A stretch of 35,768 nucleotides of DNA, from assembly GCA_022702935.2 (NCBI GenBank), contig JAKIML020000016.1, positions 1-35,768 of the forward strand. Direction: 5' to 3'. The translations under genes and the position numbers were made by a program. Of the stretch, positions 14,976 to 25,008 are shown one piece after another. Under the pieces are notes generated by a model. That model was not told the DNA's origin, ran no database searches, and saw nothing but the letters and a program-made list of their open reading frames with translations. The first letter of the stretch is position 1. Each line of letters starts with the position of its first letter. The stretch comes from Bacillota bacterium (GTDB lineage: Bacteria > Bacillota > Clostridia > DSM-8532).

Positions 14976-15452
14976 TTATATTGTAAAGGATAGAGCCTTA
15001 GATAAAGCTTCCTTTTCTTCTTTTGACAAGTCCTTCTTGGGATTTCCTTCAATGACCTCTTTTAAGTACACATAAGAGTTTTCCCTGGTGTAAATGCCTG
15101 TAAGCACAAATCCATTCTTTTTATCATCCAGGGCCGCCATTGAAAAGCTCATATTGTTGCCCATGTTCTCAAAAGCATTATACGAAACCATGCCTACATT
15201 TCTAAGGGCAGTGGGCATTCTCTTTTCCAGGTCGCTGATGCGAAGATCCACATTTTCCTTAAGCTCTTTCTTAATCATATCCAATTCTTCGGAATAGGAA
15301 ACCATAAGATCTTCTACATTTTTTTCACTTAATCCCTTAATGAGATTCCGGTACTTTTTTATCATACCACTTAATCTGACATGTTCAATAATGAGCAGAA
15401 TAAAACATAAACCCAATAATCCTAAGCCACCATAAATTAAATAATCTTCCAT
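14976..15452 (-). CDS. DUF4446 membrane-anchored protein
   Basis: The 158-residue protein has one N-terminal membrane helix (about residues 4-24, LIYGGLGLLGLCFILLIIEHV), a charged coiled-coil-like segment (about 28-80) and a conserved C-terminal part (VGMVSYNAFENMGNNMSFSMAALDDKKNGFVLTGIY) that defines DUF4446. The function is unknown. The gene is often found next to parB in Clostridia, as here. The ATG at 15450-15452 is preferred because GGAGG lies nine bases upstream and the membrane helix starts at once. An 11-codon TTG extension to 15485 lacks a ribosome site. A 168-bp AT-rich spacer separates it from parB. A membrane-linked role in segregation is only a guess. Confidence 0.85.
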   Translation of the reverse strand: MEDYLIYGGLGLLGLCFILLIIEHVRLSGMIKKYRNLIKGLSEKNVEDLMVSYSEELDMIKKELKENVDLRISDLEKRMPTALRNVGMVSYNAFENMGNNMSFSMAALDDKKNGFVLTGIYTRENSYVYLKEVIEGNPKKDLSKEEKEALSKALSFTI

Positions 15453-15620
15453 GAACCCATCCCTCCAAAAGATTACTGCATTCAATTCATATTTTTCGTA
15501 AAAATTTTATGCTTCGTATTTAATGCGTCTATTTTTGCTTCTAATTTGTTTTTGTGTTTGGATAGGATATCATATTACCCTTTCTCAAAAAATTAAAATA
15601 CAAGAGTTCTATGAGGTCGG

Positions 15621-16475
15621 CTATTTTACATTATTTAGCAACAGATCGATAATTCTGTCAAACTCATCTTCGGAGTAATACTCCAATACAATTTTTCCTT
15701 TTCCCTTGCCTCTGACAAGATCAATCTTGGTTCCGTAGAGTGAACGAAGCTTTTCTTCAAGATCCTTCATCTCCACGTCCACCTTCCTGGCGGGTTTTTT
15801 AACGGGGCTGACCTTTTTGTCTTCCTGAGCAGCCAGCTTCTCAGTCTCGCGAACATTGAGATTTTTTTCAATAATCTCATTGGCCAGGGCCAATTGACGG
15901 GTAGTATCATTAATGGTTACAAGGTTCCTTGCATGTCCGCTGGTGAGCCTTCCATCCGATATCATTTCTTTGATTGGCTCGGAAAGGTTAAGCAATCTCA
16001 CCGAGTTAGCTATGGCAGCTCGGCTCTTTCCAACCACCCGGGCGACTTCCTCCTGGGTCAGTCCATACTCCTCCATGAGCTTTTGATAGGCCTCTGCTTC
16101 TTCAATGGGATTCAGATCCTCTCTCTGCAGGTTCTCTATCAGTGCAATTTCCATGACTTCCCGAGAGGAAAGATCCTTAACAACCACTGGGATTGTTTTG
16201 AGCCCAGCTATTTTTGAGGCACGCCATCTTCTTTCACCAGCCACTATGATATAGCGTTGGCCTTCCTTACGCACCAGAATGGGCTGCACCACACCATGAT
16301 CCTTTATAGACTGAGCCAGTGCTTCCAGCTTCTCCTGATCAAAAACCTTACGCGGCTGATCCTGATTGGGCTCCACGTCATTGATTTTTACCTCAAGCAC
16401 ACTGTTCTTTGTATCCTCCAGGGCATTGACGGAACTGATAAGTGCGTCCAAACCTTTTCCTAAACCCTTTTTCAT
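15621..16475 (-). CDS. parB: Chromosome-partitioning protein ParB (Spo0J)
   Basis: This 284-residue CTP-dependent DNA clamp has an N-terminal CTPase domain with QPILVRKEGQRYIIVAGERRWRA (the GERRxRA nucleotide motif), IENLQREDLNPIEEA, a central helix-turn-helix (LTQEEVARVVGKSRAAIANSVRLL) that recognises parS, and a C-terminal dimerisation segment ending in LLLNNVK. It loads at parS, spreads and recruits condensin to organise the origin. The ATG lies immediately after the parA stop, with GGAGGA inside the end of parA, so the pair is coupled. Two perfect parS sites occur within 2 kb upstream. It is a different branch from the noc-like gene at 31487, which is also present. Confidence 0.95.
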   Translation of the reverse strand: MKKGLGKGLDALISSVNALEDTKNSVLEVKINDVEPNQDQPRKVFDQEKLEALAQSIKDHGVVQPILVRKEGQRYIIVAGERRWRASKIAGLKTIPVVVKDLSSREVMEIALIENLQREDLNPIEEAEAYQKLMEEYGLTQEEVARVVGKSRAAIANSVRLLNLSEPIKEMISDGRLTSGHARNLVTINDTTRQLALANEIIEKNLNVRETEKLAAQEDKKVSPVKKPARKVDVEMKDLEEKLRSLYGTKIDLVRGKGKGKIVLEYYSEDEFDRIIDLLLNNVK

Positions 16476-17246
16476 TTATATTTCCTCCGAACTCATGATA
16501 ACTTCTTCTGCCAATTCCATATAACATTCGGCACCCTTGGATTTCTCATCATAGAGAATAATGGGCAGACCATAGCTTGGGGCCTCGCTTAAGCGTACAT
16601 TACGAGGAATAATGGTTCTATACACCTTGTTGCCGAAATATTTCTTGACTTCCTCCACCACTTGAATGGATAAATTGGTTCTGGCATCAAACATGGTCAG
16701 TACCACACCCTCTACCCGAAGGGATTTGTTCAGATGCTTTTGAACAATCTTCACCGTGTTCATCAACTGGCTTAGACCTTCCAGTGCATAATATTCGCAC
16801 TGAATGGGAACAAGGATGGTATCCGCTGCCGTCAGTGAATTAACTGTCAGCAATCCCAGTGAGGGCGGACAGTCAATGATAATAAAATCAAATTTATCCT
16901 TAATATCTTCAAGGGCTACCTTTAACCGGGATTCTCTTGAATAAACAGAGACCAGCTCCACTTCTGCACCGGCAAGATTGATATTTGAGGCTGATAAGTA
17001 CAGATTATTAACCTTGGTTTCGATGAGGGTTTCTTCTATGGGTGTCTCGTTGATAATAACATCATAAATGGAATTTTCAACGGTATTTTTATCAACGCCA
17101 AGACCACTGGTTGTATTTCCTTGAGGGTCAATGTCAATGACAAGAACTTTTTTATTCTTAACGGCAAGGCATGCACTCAAATTTACAGCGGTTGTCGTTT
17201 TACCAACACCACCCTTTTGGTTGGCAACTGCAATGATCTTAGCCAT
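16476..17246 (-). CDS. parA: Chromosome-partitioning ATPase ParA (Soj)
   Basis: The 256-residue deviant-Walker ATPase has KGGVGKTTTAVNLS with K11 and K16, the switch region FIIIDCPPSLGLLTVNSL, and DARTNLSIQVVEEVKKYFGNKVYRTIIPRNVRLSEAPS, all typical of chromosomal Soj proteins. It dimerises on nucleoid DNA with ATP, is stimulated by ParB, and in Bacillota also influences DnaA activity. GAGGTG precedes the ATG. A promoter directly abutting a parS site lies upstream, suggesting ParB-dependent autoregulation. In many Bacillota this gene follows noc. Here it follows gyrB across a 1.1-kb gap, one of the two signs of an origin-core inversion. Confidence 0.95.
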   Translation of the reverse strand: MAKIIAVANQKGGVGKTTTAVNLSACLAVKNKKVLVIDIDPQGNTTSGLGVDKNTVENSIYDVIINETPIEETLIETKVNNLYLSASNINLAGAEVELVSVYSRESRLKVALEDIKDKFDFIIIDCPPSLGLLTVNSLTAADTILVPIQCEYYALEGLSQLMNTVKIVQKHLNKSLRVEGVVLTMFDARTNLSIQVVEEVKKYFGNKVYRTIIPRNVRLSEAPSYGLPIILYDEKSKGAECYMELAEEVIMSSEEI

Positions 17247-17299
17247 AAAACACCTCGTATAATAATGCTTTGATTTATCATTCTTTTTGGAGCATACCT

Positions 17300-17327
17300 A
17301 TTATATCACAAATTAAGTGAAAGTGAA
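17300..17327 (-). promoter_or_regulatory. parA-parB promoter
   Basis: Reading leftward there is an extended -10, TGATATAAT (TATAAT at 17300-17305), and a weak -35, TTCACT (17322-17327), with a 16-bp spacer. The -35 touches the parS site at 17328-17343, so ParB bound there should compete with RNA polymerase. Confidence 0.6.
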
Positions 17328-17343
17328 TGTTTCACGTGAAACA
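17328..17343. promoter_or_regulatory. parS: parS centromere site 1
   Basis: TGTTTCACGTGAAACA is a perfect 16-bp palindrome and an exact match to the bacterial parS consensus. It lies 81 bp upstream of parA and directly abuts the parA promoter. Confidence 0.95.
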
Positions 17344-17847
17344 AATCTGGTAGATTGGCTTAATCAACGGTTTCATAAATTTTTATTGCCTTATGTGATT
17401 TGAAACAAGATCCGTAATAGGACATACCTTATATAGATACTCGCATAACTTATTGATTTATATAATTTGTTTATGATTTCTCCTACCTCTTTCAACCACA
17501 TATCACACTTTCGGATTTATGGAATATATTCGTTCATTTATTGATAAGGATAAAAAACACGCGGGTTACAGCCTATCTTAAGCAAATACCGCTTATGCTT
17601 ATATTTATATAGTAAAAAATTAACTATCACTCTTATTTTTTAACTCTCTTCTATTTCATACACTGATTATTATGTTTTGATTTCTCGCTGAAGTCTCTTT
17701 GTCATTTCACTTTCTCGACACACTTAAAAATAGATACCAGAAGACCGAGTAGTCTTCAGACCAATCTAAATTTATAAACTTTAAATACATGTCCCCAGGC
17801 CTCATTTGACCATAAAAAGTTACACTATAAATGCAATATAGATATTA

Positions 17848-17868
17848 CTATGATATTGAATATCATAG
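17848..17868. repeat. Perfect 21-bp palindrome
   Basis: CTATGATATT, one central G, then AATATCATAG gives ten uninterrupted base pairs. As a one-base loop it cannot form a good hairpin, so a protein-binding site is likelier than an RNA structure. It lies near the middle of the parS-bounded gap. The binding factor is unknown. Confidence 0.6.
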
Positions 17869-18013
17869 ACTTTACTGCATTCTTATCATGTAATGTAGTA
17901 TTATACTTCATAATTCGTCATATTAGCATCTTATATGGGTCTTTTATGACAGGGGTAAAACGGATAGATTATAGATGGAGTACACATTCATATTTGCAGG
18001 ACATAATAAGATG

Positions 18014-18049
18014 AAAAAAAGAAGTAGAGAGTTTTCATCTATCTACTTC
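18014..18049 (-). terminator. Leftward intrinsic terminator in the parS-bounded gap
   Basis: On the minus strand GAAGTAGA pairs with TCTACTTC (18042-18049 with 18021-18028) and is followed at once by seven T residues (18014-18020). It lies about 320 bp beyond the gyrB stop, which already has its own terminator, so it may be a backup or the end of an unannotated small RNA. Confidence 0.6.
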
Positions 18050-18322
18050 TCAGGCTTCATTCGATCTGACTATTTGATATAATCACTTCTTTTGATATTC
18101 ATTAATATCGTGCTTTTTACAAACATCTAAATAAAATCATAATGGGATATTGTTTACTTAGACCTTTGGATTTGTTTTCAAAGTACAGATATTCTTGATG
18201 TGAATTCAATGCCTACTGTTTTAACGAGATCCTAAATATATATTTGAAACTGACTTCATACTCTTCGATTCAGATACGTATAGTAATATATCTTCACCAT
18301 CTATTCCCGTCCAAACCATAAA

Positions 18323-18338
18323 TGTTTCACGTGAAACA
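18323..18338. promoter_or_regulatory. parS: parS centromere site 2
   Basis: A second perfect copy of TGTTTCACGTGAAACA lies 995 bp from site 1 and 32 bp downstream of the gyrB stop. It forms the U-tract side of the gyrB terminator. Confidence 0.95.
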
Positions 18339-18366
18339 AAAGGGAAGGATTCTTCTCCTTCCCTTT
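18333..18366 (-). terminator. gyrB intrinsic terminator overlapping parS site 2
   Basis: On the minus strand AAAGGGAAGGA pairs perfectly with TCCTTCCCTTT (18356-18366 with 18339-18349) around a six-base loop. The T-rich tail TTGTTTCAC runs into parS site 2. Confidence 0.8.
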
Positions 18367-18370
18367 CTTT

Positions 18371-20582
<2,212 letters not shown>

Positions 20583-20622
20583 AGAACCACCCTATCAATT
20601 TTAGTCTAGTTTTCAAATCCGG

Positions 20623-21738
20623 TCAACTTTTCAAGGAAACGCACCCATTCTCTACAAAAAACCTGGTGACCGCTTTTCCCTTTATGCCGGAATAAGGAAC
20701 ATCATCGGTTGCAGTAATTAAAGTCTGAACATCATACAATCCTTCCAGAAGATATTCCTGTCGTTTGGTATCAAGTTCGGACATCACATCATCCAATAGC
20801 AGCACAGGCTTTTCTCCTCGAATGGATTCGACAAACAGCAATTCGGATATAATCAAGGCCAGTGCCAGGCTTCTTTGCTGTCCCTGGGAACAATACTGCC
20901 TCGAATTCATATCATTGAGAAGGATTTCAAAATCATCCCTATGGGTTCCGTAAAGGCATTGTGATAATGCCATTTCCTTTGCCATATTTTTATCCAACTT
21001 CTGTCTTAATGCTTCTTCAAAATCCTCTGGCCCAAAGGATGCATCCATAGGACAAAAAGTCTTATAGATCAACTGTGATAGTTCTTTTCCGCTGGATATA
21101 TGATGAATCTCATGCTGCATGTATTGGTTCAGTCTTTCAATGGTCTTCATTCGCGTATAAGCAATCCTGCTTCCGAATTGCGCCAATTGCTCATTCCAAA
21201 CAGGGATGACATCCTTGTATTTTTGCTCCCCACTGGATTTCTTCAGGGCAAGGGACTTGTTTTTTATGATCCCGTTATACTGCTGAAGATTGTGCAGATA
21301 CTGTCGATTGGTCTGGCAGAGCAATACATCGATGAATTTTCTTCTTTCTGCAGGAGAACCCTTGACAACATCAAGGGTTTCCGGAGAAAAAAGTATCATA
21401 TTGAGGGTTCCGAGAATATCTGACAGCTTGCTTCGCTTTATGCCATTGATTTCTGCATATCGTCCCTTTTCTTTTGCATACTTAATGACAATATCTGTTG
21501 GACGTTGATCAATCAAAGCCTCGAGCTTTATCTCAAAGCCCGTCTGTCCATACTGAATCAGATCATTATAATTATTGCTGCGATGGGACTTGCCGGTGGC
21601 GGCAATATATAATGCCTCCAACACATTGGTTTTACCCTGGGCATTTTGTCCGAACAGGAGATTGATGCCTTCGCCAAAAGCAATAACCTGTTTATTGTAA
21701 TTTCTGAAATGAGAAAGCTCGATGGATTTGATAATCAC
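20623..21738 (-). CDS. recF: DNA replication and repair protein RecF
   Basis: The 371-residue SMC-like ATPase has Walker A GQNAQGKTNVLEALY (about residues 30-44), a signature region (YCSQGQQRSLALALIISEL) and Walker B LLLDDVMSELD. It binds single-strand/double-strand junctions and helps load RecA at gapped or stalled forks with RecO and RecR. It opens MIIKSIELSHFRNY, a standard RecF start, and overlaps the stop of the S4-domain gene by four bases (ATGA). Its length is normal. Confidence 0.96.
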   Translation of the reverse strand: MIIKSIELSHFRNYNKQVIAFGEGINLLFGQNAQGKTNVLEALYIAATGKSHRSNNYNDLIQYGQTGFEIKLEALIDQRPTDIVIKYAKEKGRYAEINGIKRSKLSDILGTLNMILFSPETLDVVKGSPAERRKFIDVLLCQTNRQYLHNLQQYNGIIKNKSLALKKSSGEQKYKDVIPVWNEQLAQFGSRIAYTRMKTIERLNQYMQHEIHHISSGKELSQLIYKTFCPMDASFGPEDFEEALRQKLDKNMAKEMALSQCLYGTHRDDFEILLNDMNSRQYCSQGQQRSLALALIISELLFVESIRGEKPVLLLDDVMSELDTKRQEYLLEGLYDVQTLITATDDVPYSGIKGKAVTRFFVENGCVSLKS

Positions 21739-21959
21739 TTTTCTTCACCGGCCTGGGTGATGACGTATTCCTTGCCCAGAACCTTGACGCGATCATTAGG
21801 CCTGAGTTTTCTGCCGCGTCTTGTCTCCTTTTCATCATTGACGAAAATATCATTTTCAAAGATGAAAAGACGTGCCTCTCCCCCTGTGCCTATGATGTTC
21901 GCCAGTTTTAAAAACTGATCCAGCTTGATATATTCTGTTGTAATGGGGACATTTATCAT
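21735..21959 (-). CDS. S4-domain RNA-binding protein (YaaA/RlbA family)
   Basis: The 74-residue protein is almost entirely an S4 RNA-binding fold: IKLDQFLKLANIIGTGGEARLFIFENDIFVNDEKETRRGRKL. It is the small protein encoded between dnaN and recF across Bacillota, called YaaA in Bacillus and linked there to the ribosome. The ATG at 21957-21959 is favoured because AAAGGGG lies eight bases upstream. An in-frame GTG at 21968 falls against that ribosome site. It overlaps recF by four bases. Confidence 0.9.
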   Translation of the reverse strand: MINVPITTEYIKLDQFLKLANIIGTGGEARLFIFENDIFVNDEKETRRGRKLRPNDRVKVLGKEYVITQAGEEK

Positions 21960-21973
21960 ATGAAGCACCCCTT

Positions 21974-23074
21974 TTAATTGCTCTTAATTCTTACAGGAAG
22001 AATCAGATAGAGATAACGATCATGGTCAACGGCTGTAATAATGCAGGGGCCGATATTGGAAGTAAAGGATATTTTGATGGTCTCATCGCTTATTACCTTC
22101 AGCGCATCAATGAAATAGCGCGGATTGAATCCAATATGAAGGTTGTTTCCGTCATTTTGAATCTTAATCTGCTCCTTGGACAAACCAATCTCGGCAGTTG
22201 ACGAAATAACAAGATTGTCATCACCAATGGTGAAACGAACAGGATACCGCTTATCGTCACTGGTTATCAGGGAGGCTCTCTCAAGGCTCTCTGCCAGCTC
22301 CTTAGTGTTAACCTGAATGACTGTCTCAAACTGTGATGGAATGTAGCGTCTGAAGTTCATAAATTCCCCGTCAAGTACGTTGGAGACAATGCGGCAATGA
22401 CTGAAGTTAAAGGATATAAGGTTTCCCGAAAGGGATATGGTCATGGCATCATTGGAGGATTCCAGAATGCGCAGGATTTCATTCATATTTTTTCCGGGAA
22501 CAACAACATTAAACTTTACATCCTCCTTGATAACAGAATGAGCCACAGCCATTCTGAAACCATCCAGAGCAACAATTCGGATTTCACCCTGATCGGCTTC
22601 TATCAGTGCACCGGTCATGATCTTTCTGTTTTCGTCGGTTCCTACTGCAAATATGGTTTGCTTGATAAGCTCCTTTAATATGGCCTGGGAGATAGAGAAG
22701 GAAAGATCTTCCTGGGAAACGGGAGGCAAAGGATAGGATTCTGCATCCATACCCTTTATTTCGAAATAGGAGTTTAAGCATTCAATGCGAACCTTGTTTC
22801 CGTCAAAGACTTCAATGGCCACCGGAGCATCTGGAAGGCGACGGATTATTTCACCGAACATCCTGGCGTTGATAACAATGGCGCCCTTTTCTTTGATATC
22901 TGCTTCAACAATGTACTCAATACCCAAGTCAAAGCAATTGCCTATCAGTTTTAATTGTTCATCGGCCTGTATGAAGATACCTTCAAGAATGGGTAATGTT
23001 GCTTTTGACATAACCGCCTTCTGAACGACATTGATAGCATCCATGAGATTCTGTTTGAGGACAATTGCCTTCAT
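21974..23074 (-). CDS. dnaN: DNA polymerase III beta sliding clamp
   Basis: The 366-residue clamp starts MKAIVLKQNLMDAINVVQKAV and ends YLYLILPVRIKSN, covering the three repeated clamp domains with the expected TLPILEGIFIQ motif near the N-terminus. As a dimeric ring it tethers polymerase III and translesion polymerases, including the DinB in this window, to DNA. GGAGG precedes the ATG by about eight bases. It follows dnaA across a 234-bp spacer that holds the likely origin and may have its own promoter there. Confidence 0.97.
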   Translation of the reverse strand: MKAIVLKQNLMDAINVVQKAVMSKATLPILEGIFIQADEQLKLIGNCFDLGIEYIVEADIKEKGAIVINARMFGEIIRRLPDAPVAIEVFDGNKVRIECLNSYFEIKGMDAESYPLPPVSQEDLSFSISQAILKELIKQTIFAVGTDENRKIMTGALIEADQGEIRIVALDGFRMAVAHSVIKEDVKFNVVVPGKNMNEILRILESSNDAMTISLSGNLISFNFSHCRIVSNVLDGEFMNFRRYIPSQFETVIQVNTKELAESLERASLITSDDKRYPVRFTIGDDNLVISSTAEIGLSKEQIKIQNDGNNLHIGFNPRYFIDALKVISDETIKISFTSNIGPCIITAVDHDRYLYLILPVRIKSN

Positions 23075-23308
23075 TTTCTTTGCCTCCGTTTTTTCCTTCT
23101 TTTTATTCAGAGATCAGTCGTAATAGTAGTAAGGGGTGTGGATTCTGTTGAAAAGTGGTTAAAAGCGTTTAATATCTTCGTTTTCGCCTGTTAAAAACTT
23201 TGTTGAAAACTCTCATGATTTCAAAGTCAACTTGTGCGCAAATTTTCGGGTCACTTTTATTCACCGTTTTTCCAAGGATAATCCACAGGATTTTGGGGAA
23301 AGTTTTCA
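23075..23308. other. oriC: Probable replication origin (oriC) in the dnaA-dnaN spacer
   Basis: The 234-bp spacer contains several near matches to the DnaA box TTATNCACA: TTATTCACC (23257-23265, plus), TAATCCACA (23279-23287, plus), GAATCCACA (23137-23145, minus), two TTTTCAACA (23146-23154 and 23201-23209, minus) and TTAACCACT (23154-23162, minus). None is perfect. Three are nearly contiguous at 23137-23162. Divergent coding of the two replication-gene blocks around 23.1-24.8 kb, and the Bacillota precedent, support an origin here. The dnaA-rpmH spacer may contribute. Confidence 0.6.
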
Positions 23309-24637
23309 TTATTGCTTCCCTGTTATGTTTCGCTTCATTTCTGAAATAGCCCGTCTGAGCTCGGAATTTCTGTCCATTTCCTCTTGAATCTTGTCGCAGG
23401 CATGCATAACGGTGGTGTGATCCCTTCCTCCAAAGACCTGTCCTATTCTGGGAAGGGACATGCCCGTAAGCTCGCGGCACAAATACATGGCCACCTGTCT
23501 GGGGAAGGAAATGTCTCTGGATCGCTTTGATGTGGTAAGCTGATCCGGAGAAATGTCATAATATCGAGAAACCACCTTCATAATGGTATTGTGATTGACA
23601 TTGGTCACCGATATACCGGCCAGGATCTGTTTCAGACAATCCTGAGCCAACTCCAGCGTAATGGGGCTGCCGGTTAAGGAAGCATACGCAATAACGCGGT
23701 TTAACGCCCCCTCCAGCTCTCTGATATTGGATTCAATATTATCAGCAATATAGACCAGTACCTCATTGGGGATATCATAGCGCTCCAATTGGGACTTCTT
23801 TCTTAATATGGCGATACGGGTTTCATTGTCGGGCGCCTGGATATCAGCAATCAGACCCCATTCAAATCTCGAACGGAGTCTGTCCTCAAGGGTGTTGATT
23901 TCTTTTGGTGGTTTATCGCTGGAGATAACGATTTGCTTATTGGCCTCATAGAGTGCATTGAAGGTATGGAAGAATTCCTCCTGGGTTCTTTCCTTACCCC
24001 CGATAAACTGTATATCGTCAATAAGCAGTACGTCGATATTTCTGTACTTGTTTCTGAACTCCTCGTTTCTGTCGTCCTTAATGGCGTTGATGAGTTCATT
24101 GGTAAATTTCTCTGAAGAAGTATAAAGAACTCTTGCGTTGGCGTTCTGTTCAATGACATAGTGGCCGATGGCATGCATAAGGTGCGTCTTGCCAAGCCCC
24201 ACACCACCATAGATAAAGAGAGGATTGTAAGCGGTGGCAGGTGCTTCGGCTACGGCCAAAGCCGCGGCATGAGCCAACTGGTTGCCATTTCCTTTAACAA
24301 AGGTGCTAAAGGTATATTTGGGATTGAGTATGGAAAGCTGAGGTGTAGTGTCTTCAATGACTGTTTCCTTCTGAATTTTAGTTTCCGCGGATTTGACACA
24401 AAGCTCTACTTCAAGATCACGTTGCGTGACTATTTTAACGGCATTTTGTATAAGATCTTTATATCGTGATTTGATAATACCCAGATTAAATTCCGACGGA
24501 ACTTCTAATATAAGACTACTCTTTTCAATTGAAATGGGAATAATGGGTTCAATCCAGGTGCTGAAACTAACACTGGTCATTTCTTCTTCCAAAAGCTTCA
24601 TCACTTCAGCCCATATTTCCCTTAAGCCAGATGCCAT
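23309..24637 (-). CDS. dnaA: Chromosomal replication initiator DnaA
   Basis: The 442-residue AAA+ initiator has an N-terminal helicase-loading domain ([17 protein letters not shown]), Walker [14 protein letters not shown], Walker [11 protein letters not shown], the arginine-finger region [14 protein letters not shown], and the domain IV helix-turn-helix with [14 protein letters not shown], which reads DnaA boxes. The ATG at 24635-24637 is chosen because GGAGG lies eight bases upstream and it matches the family start. The frame stays open 16 codons further upstream to 24685, but that extension has no ribosome site and overlaps the promoter. It is divergent from rpmH. Confidence 0.97.
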   Translation of the reverse strand: MASGLREIWAEVMKLLEEEMTSVSFSTWIEPIIPISIEKSSLILEVPSEFNLGIIKSRYKDLIQNAVKIVTQRDLEVELCVKSAETKIQKETVIEDTTPQLSILNPKYTFSTFVKGNGNQLAHAAALAVAEAPATAYNPLFIYGGVGLGKTHLMHAIGHYVIEQNANARVLYTSSEKFTNELINAIKDDRNEEFRNKYRNIDVLLIDDIQFIGGKERTQEEFFHTFNALYEANKQIVISSDKPPKEINTLEDRLRSRFEWGLIADIQAPDNETRIAILRKKSQLERYDIPNEVLVYIADNIESNIRELEGALNRVIAYASLTGSPITLELAQDCLKQILAGISVTNVNHNTIMKVVSRYYDISPDQLTTSKRSRDISFPRQVAMYLCRELTGMSLPRIGQVFGGRDHTTVMHACDKIQEEMDRNSELRRAISEMKRNITGKQ

Positions 24638-24675
24638 TAGAAATTCCTCCATTTGTTTTCCTAACCGTATACTTA

Positions 24676-24704
24676 AATATATCAAACTTCGTAAAGTGTT
24701 TCAA
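24676..24704 (-). promoter_or_regulatory. dnaA promoter
   Basis: On the minus strand TTGAAA (24699-24704), a 17-bp spacer and TGA-TATATT (TATATT at 24676-24681) form a good extended -10 promoter. The -35 lies inside a 12-bp inverted repeat, GTGTT-TC-AACAC (24696-24707), a possible operator. Confidence 0.7.
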
Positions 24705-24726
24705 CACATTCGTTCTCAACAATTTC

Positions 24727-24756
24727 TTGACTTAGTGACAGATCGCATTATATAAT
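24727..24756 (+). promoter_or_regulatory. rpmH-rnpA promoter
   Basis: TTGACT (24727-24732) and a perfect TATAAT (24751-24756) with an 18-bp spacer lie about 68 bp upstream of rpmH. It stands back to back with the dnaA promoter, with 22 bp between the two -35 elements. Confidence 0.8.
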
Positions 24757-24823
24757 ATTTGCTGTGTCCCTATGGAAAGAATAATGTATTGTTATAAATA
24801 CAATTGAACGGAGGTGTCCATCC

Positions 24824-24958
24824 ATGCTTCGTACCTACCAGCCAAAGAAAAGGCAACGTTCAAAAGAACACGGCTTCAGAAAGAGAATGAAAACTGCCAA
24901 CGGCAGAAAAGTTTTGAGAAGAAGAAGACTGAAGGGCAGAAAAAAGTTAACTGCATAA
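24824..24958 (+). CDS. rpmH: Ribosomal protein bL34
   Basis: The 44-residue, highly basic protein [20 protein letters not shown]...[13 protein letters not shown] is an essentially complete bL34 of the 50S subunit. GGAGG lies about eight bases before the ATG. It is the first gene of the rightward block and is followed 47-50 bp later by rnpA, the universal Bacillota arrangement. A second frame (+1 relative) is also open across the whole gene and joins rnpA. Confidence 0.97.
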   Translation: MLRTYQPKKRQRSKEHGFRKRMKTANGRKVLRRRRLKGRKKLTA

Positions 24959-25008
24959 AGACCAATTATTGGTCTTTTCTTCTATGTTGCGAAAAATCAG
25001 GTAATATG

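Larger units (their letters stand above)
17344..18322. other. AT-rich gene-free region between two parS sites
   Basis: About 980 bp of visibly AT-rich sequence with no ORF of credible length or composition on either strand. It contains a 21-bp perfect palindrome (17848-17868), a leftward intrinsic terminator (18014-18049) and scattered AT tracts. I found no consensus DnaA boxes, no tRNA and no recognisable structured RNA. It occupies the junction predicted for a genome inversion (soj|gyrB), so it may be breakpoint debris, an organising centre for ParB spreading, or the site of a small RNA. Confidence 0.6.

Noticed and set aside
17247-18370. Gene-free AT-rich gap as the replication origin
   Set aside because: No DnaA-box cluster was found, and the genes diverge from the dnaA/rpmH region rather than from here. 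It is better explained as a parS-bearing spacer or rearrangement junction.
24638-24685. 16-residue N-terminal extension of DnaA
   Set aside because: It overlaps the promoter, lacks a ribosome site, and the family start matches the ATG at 24637.
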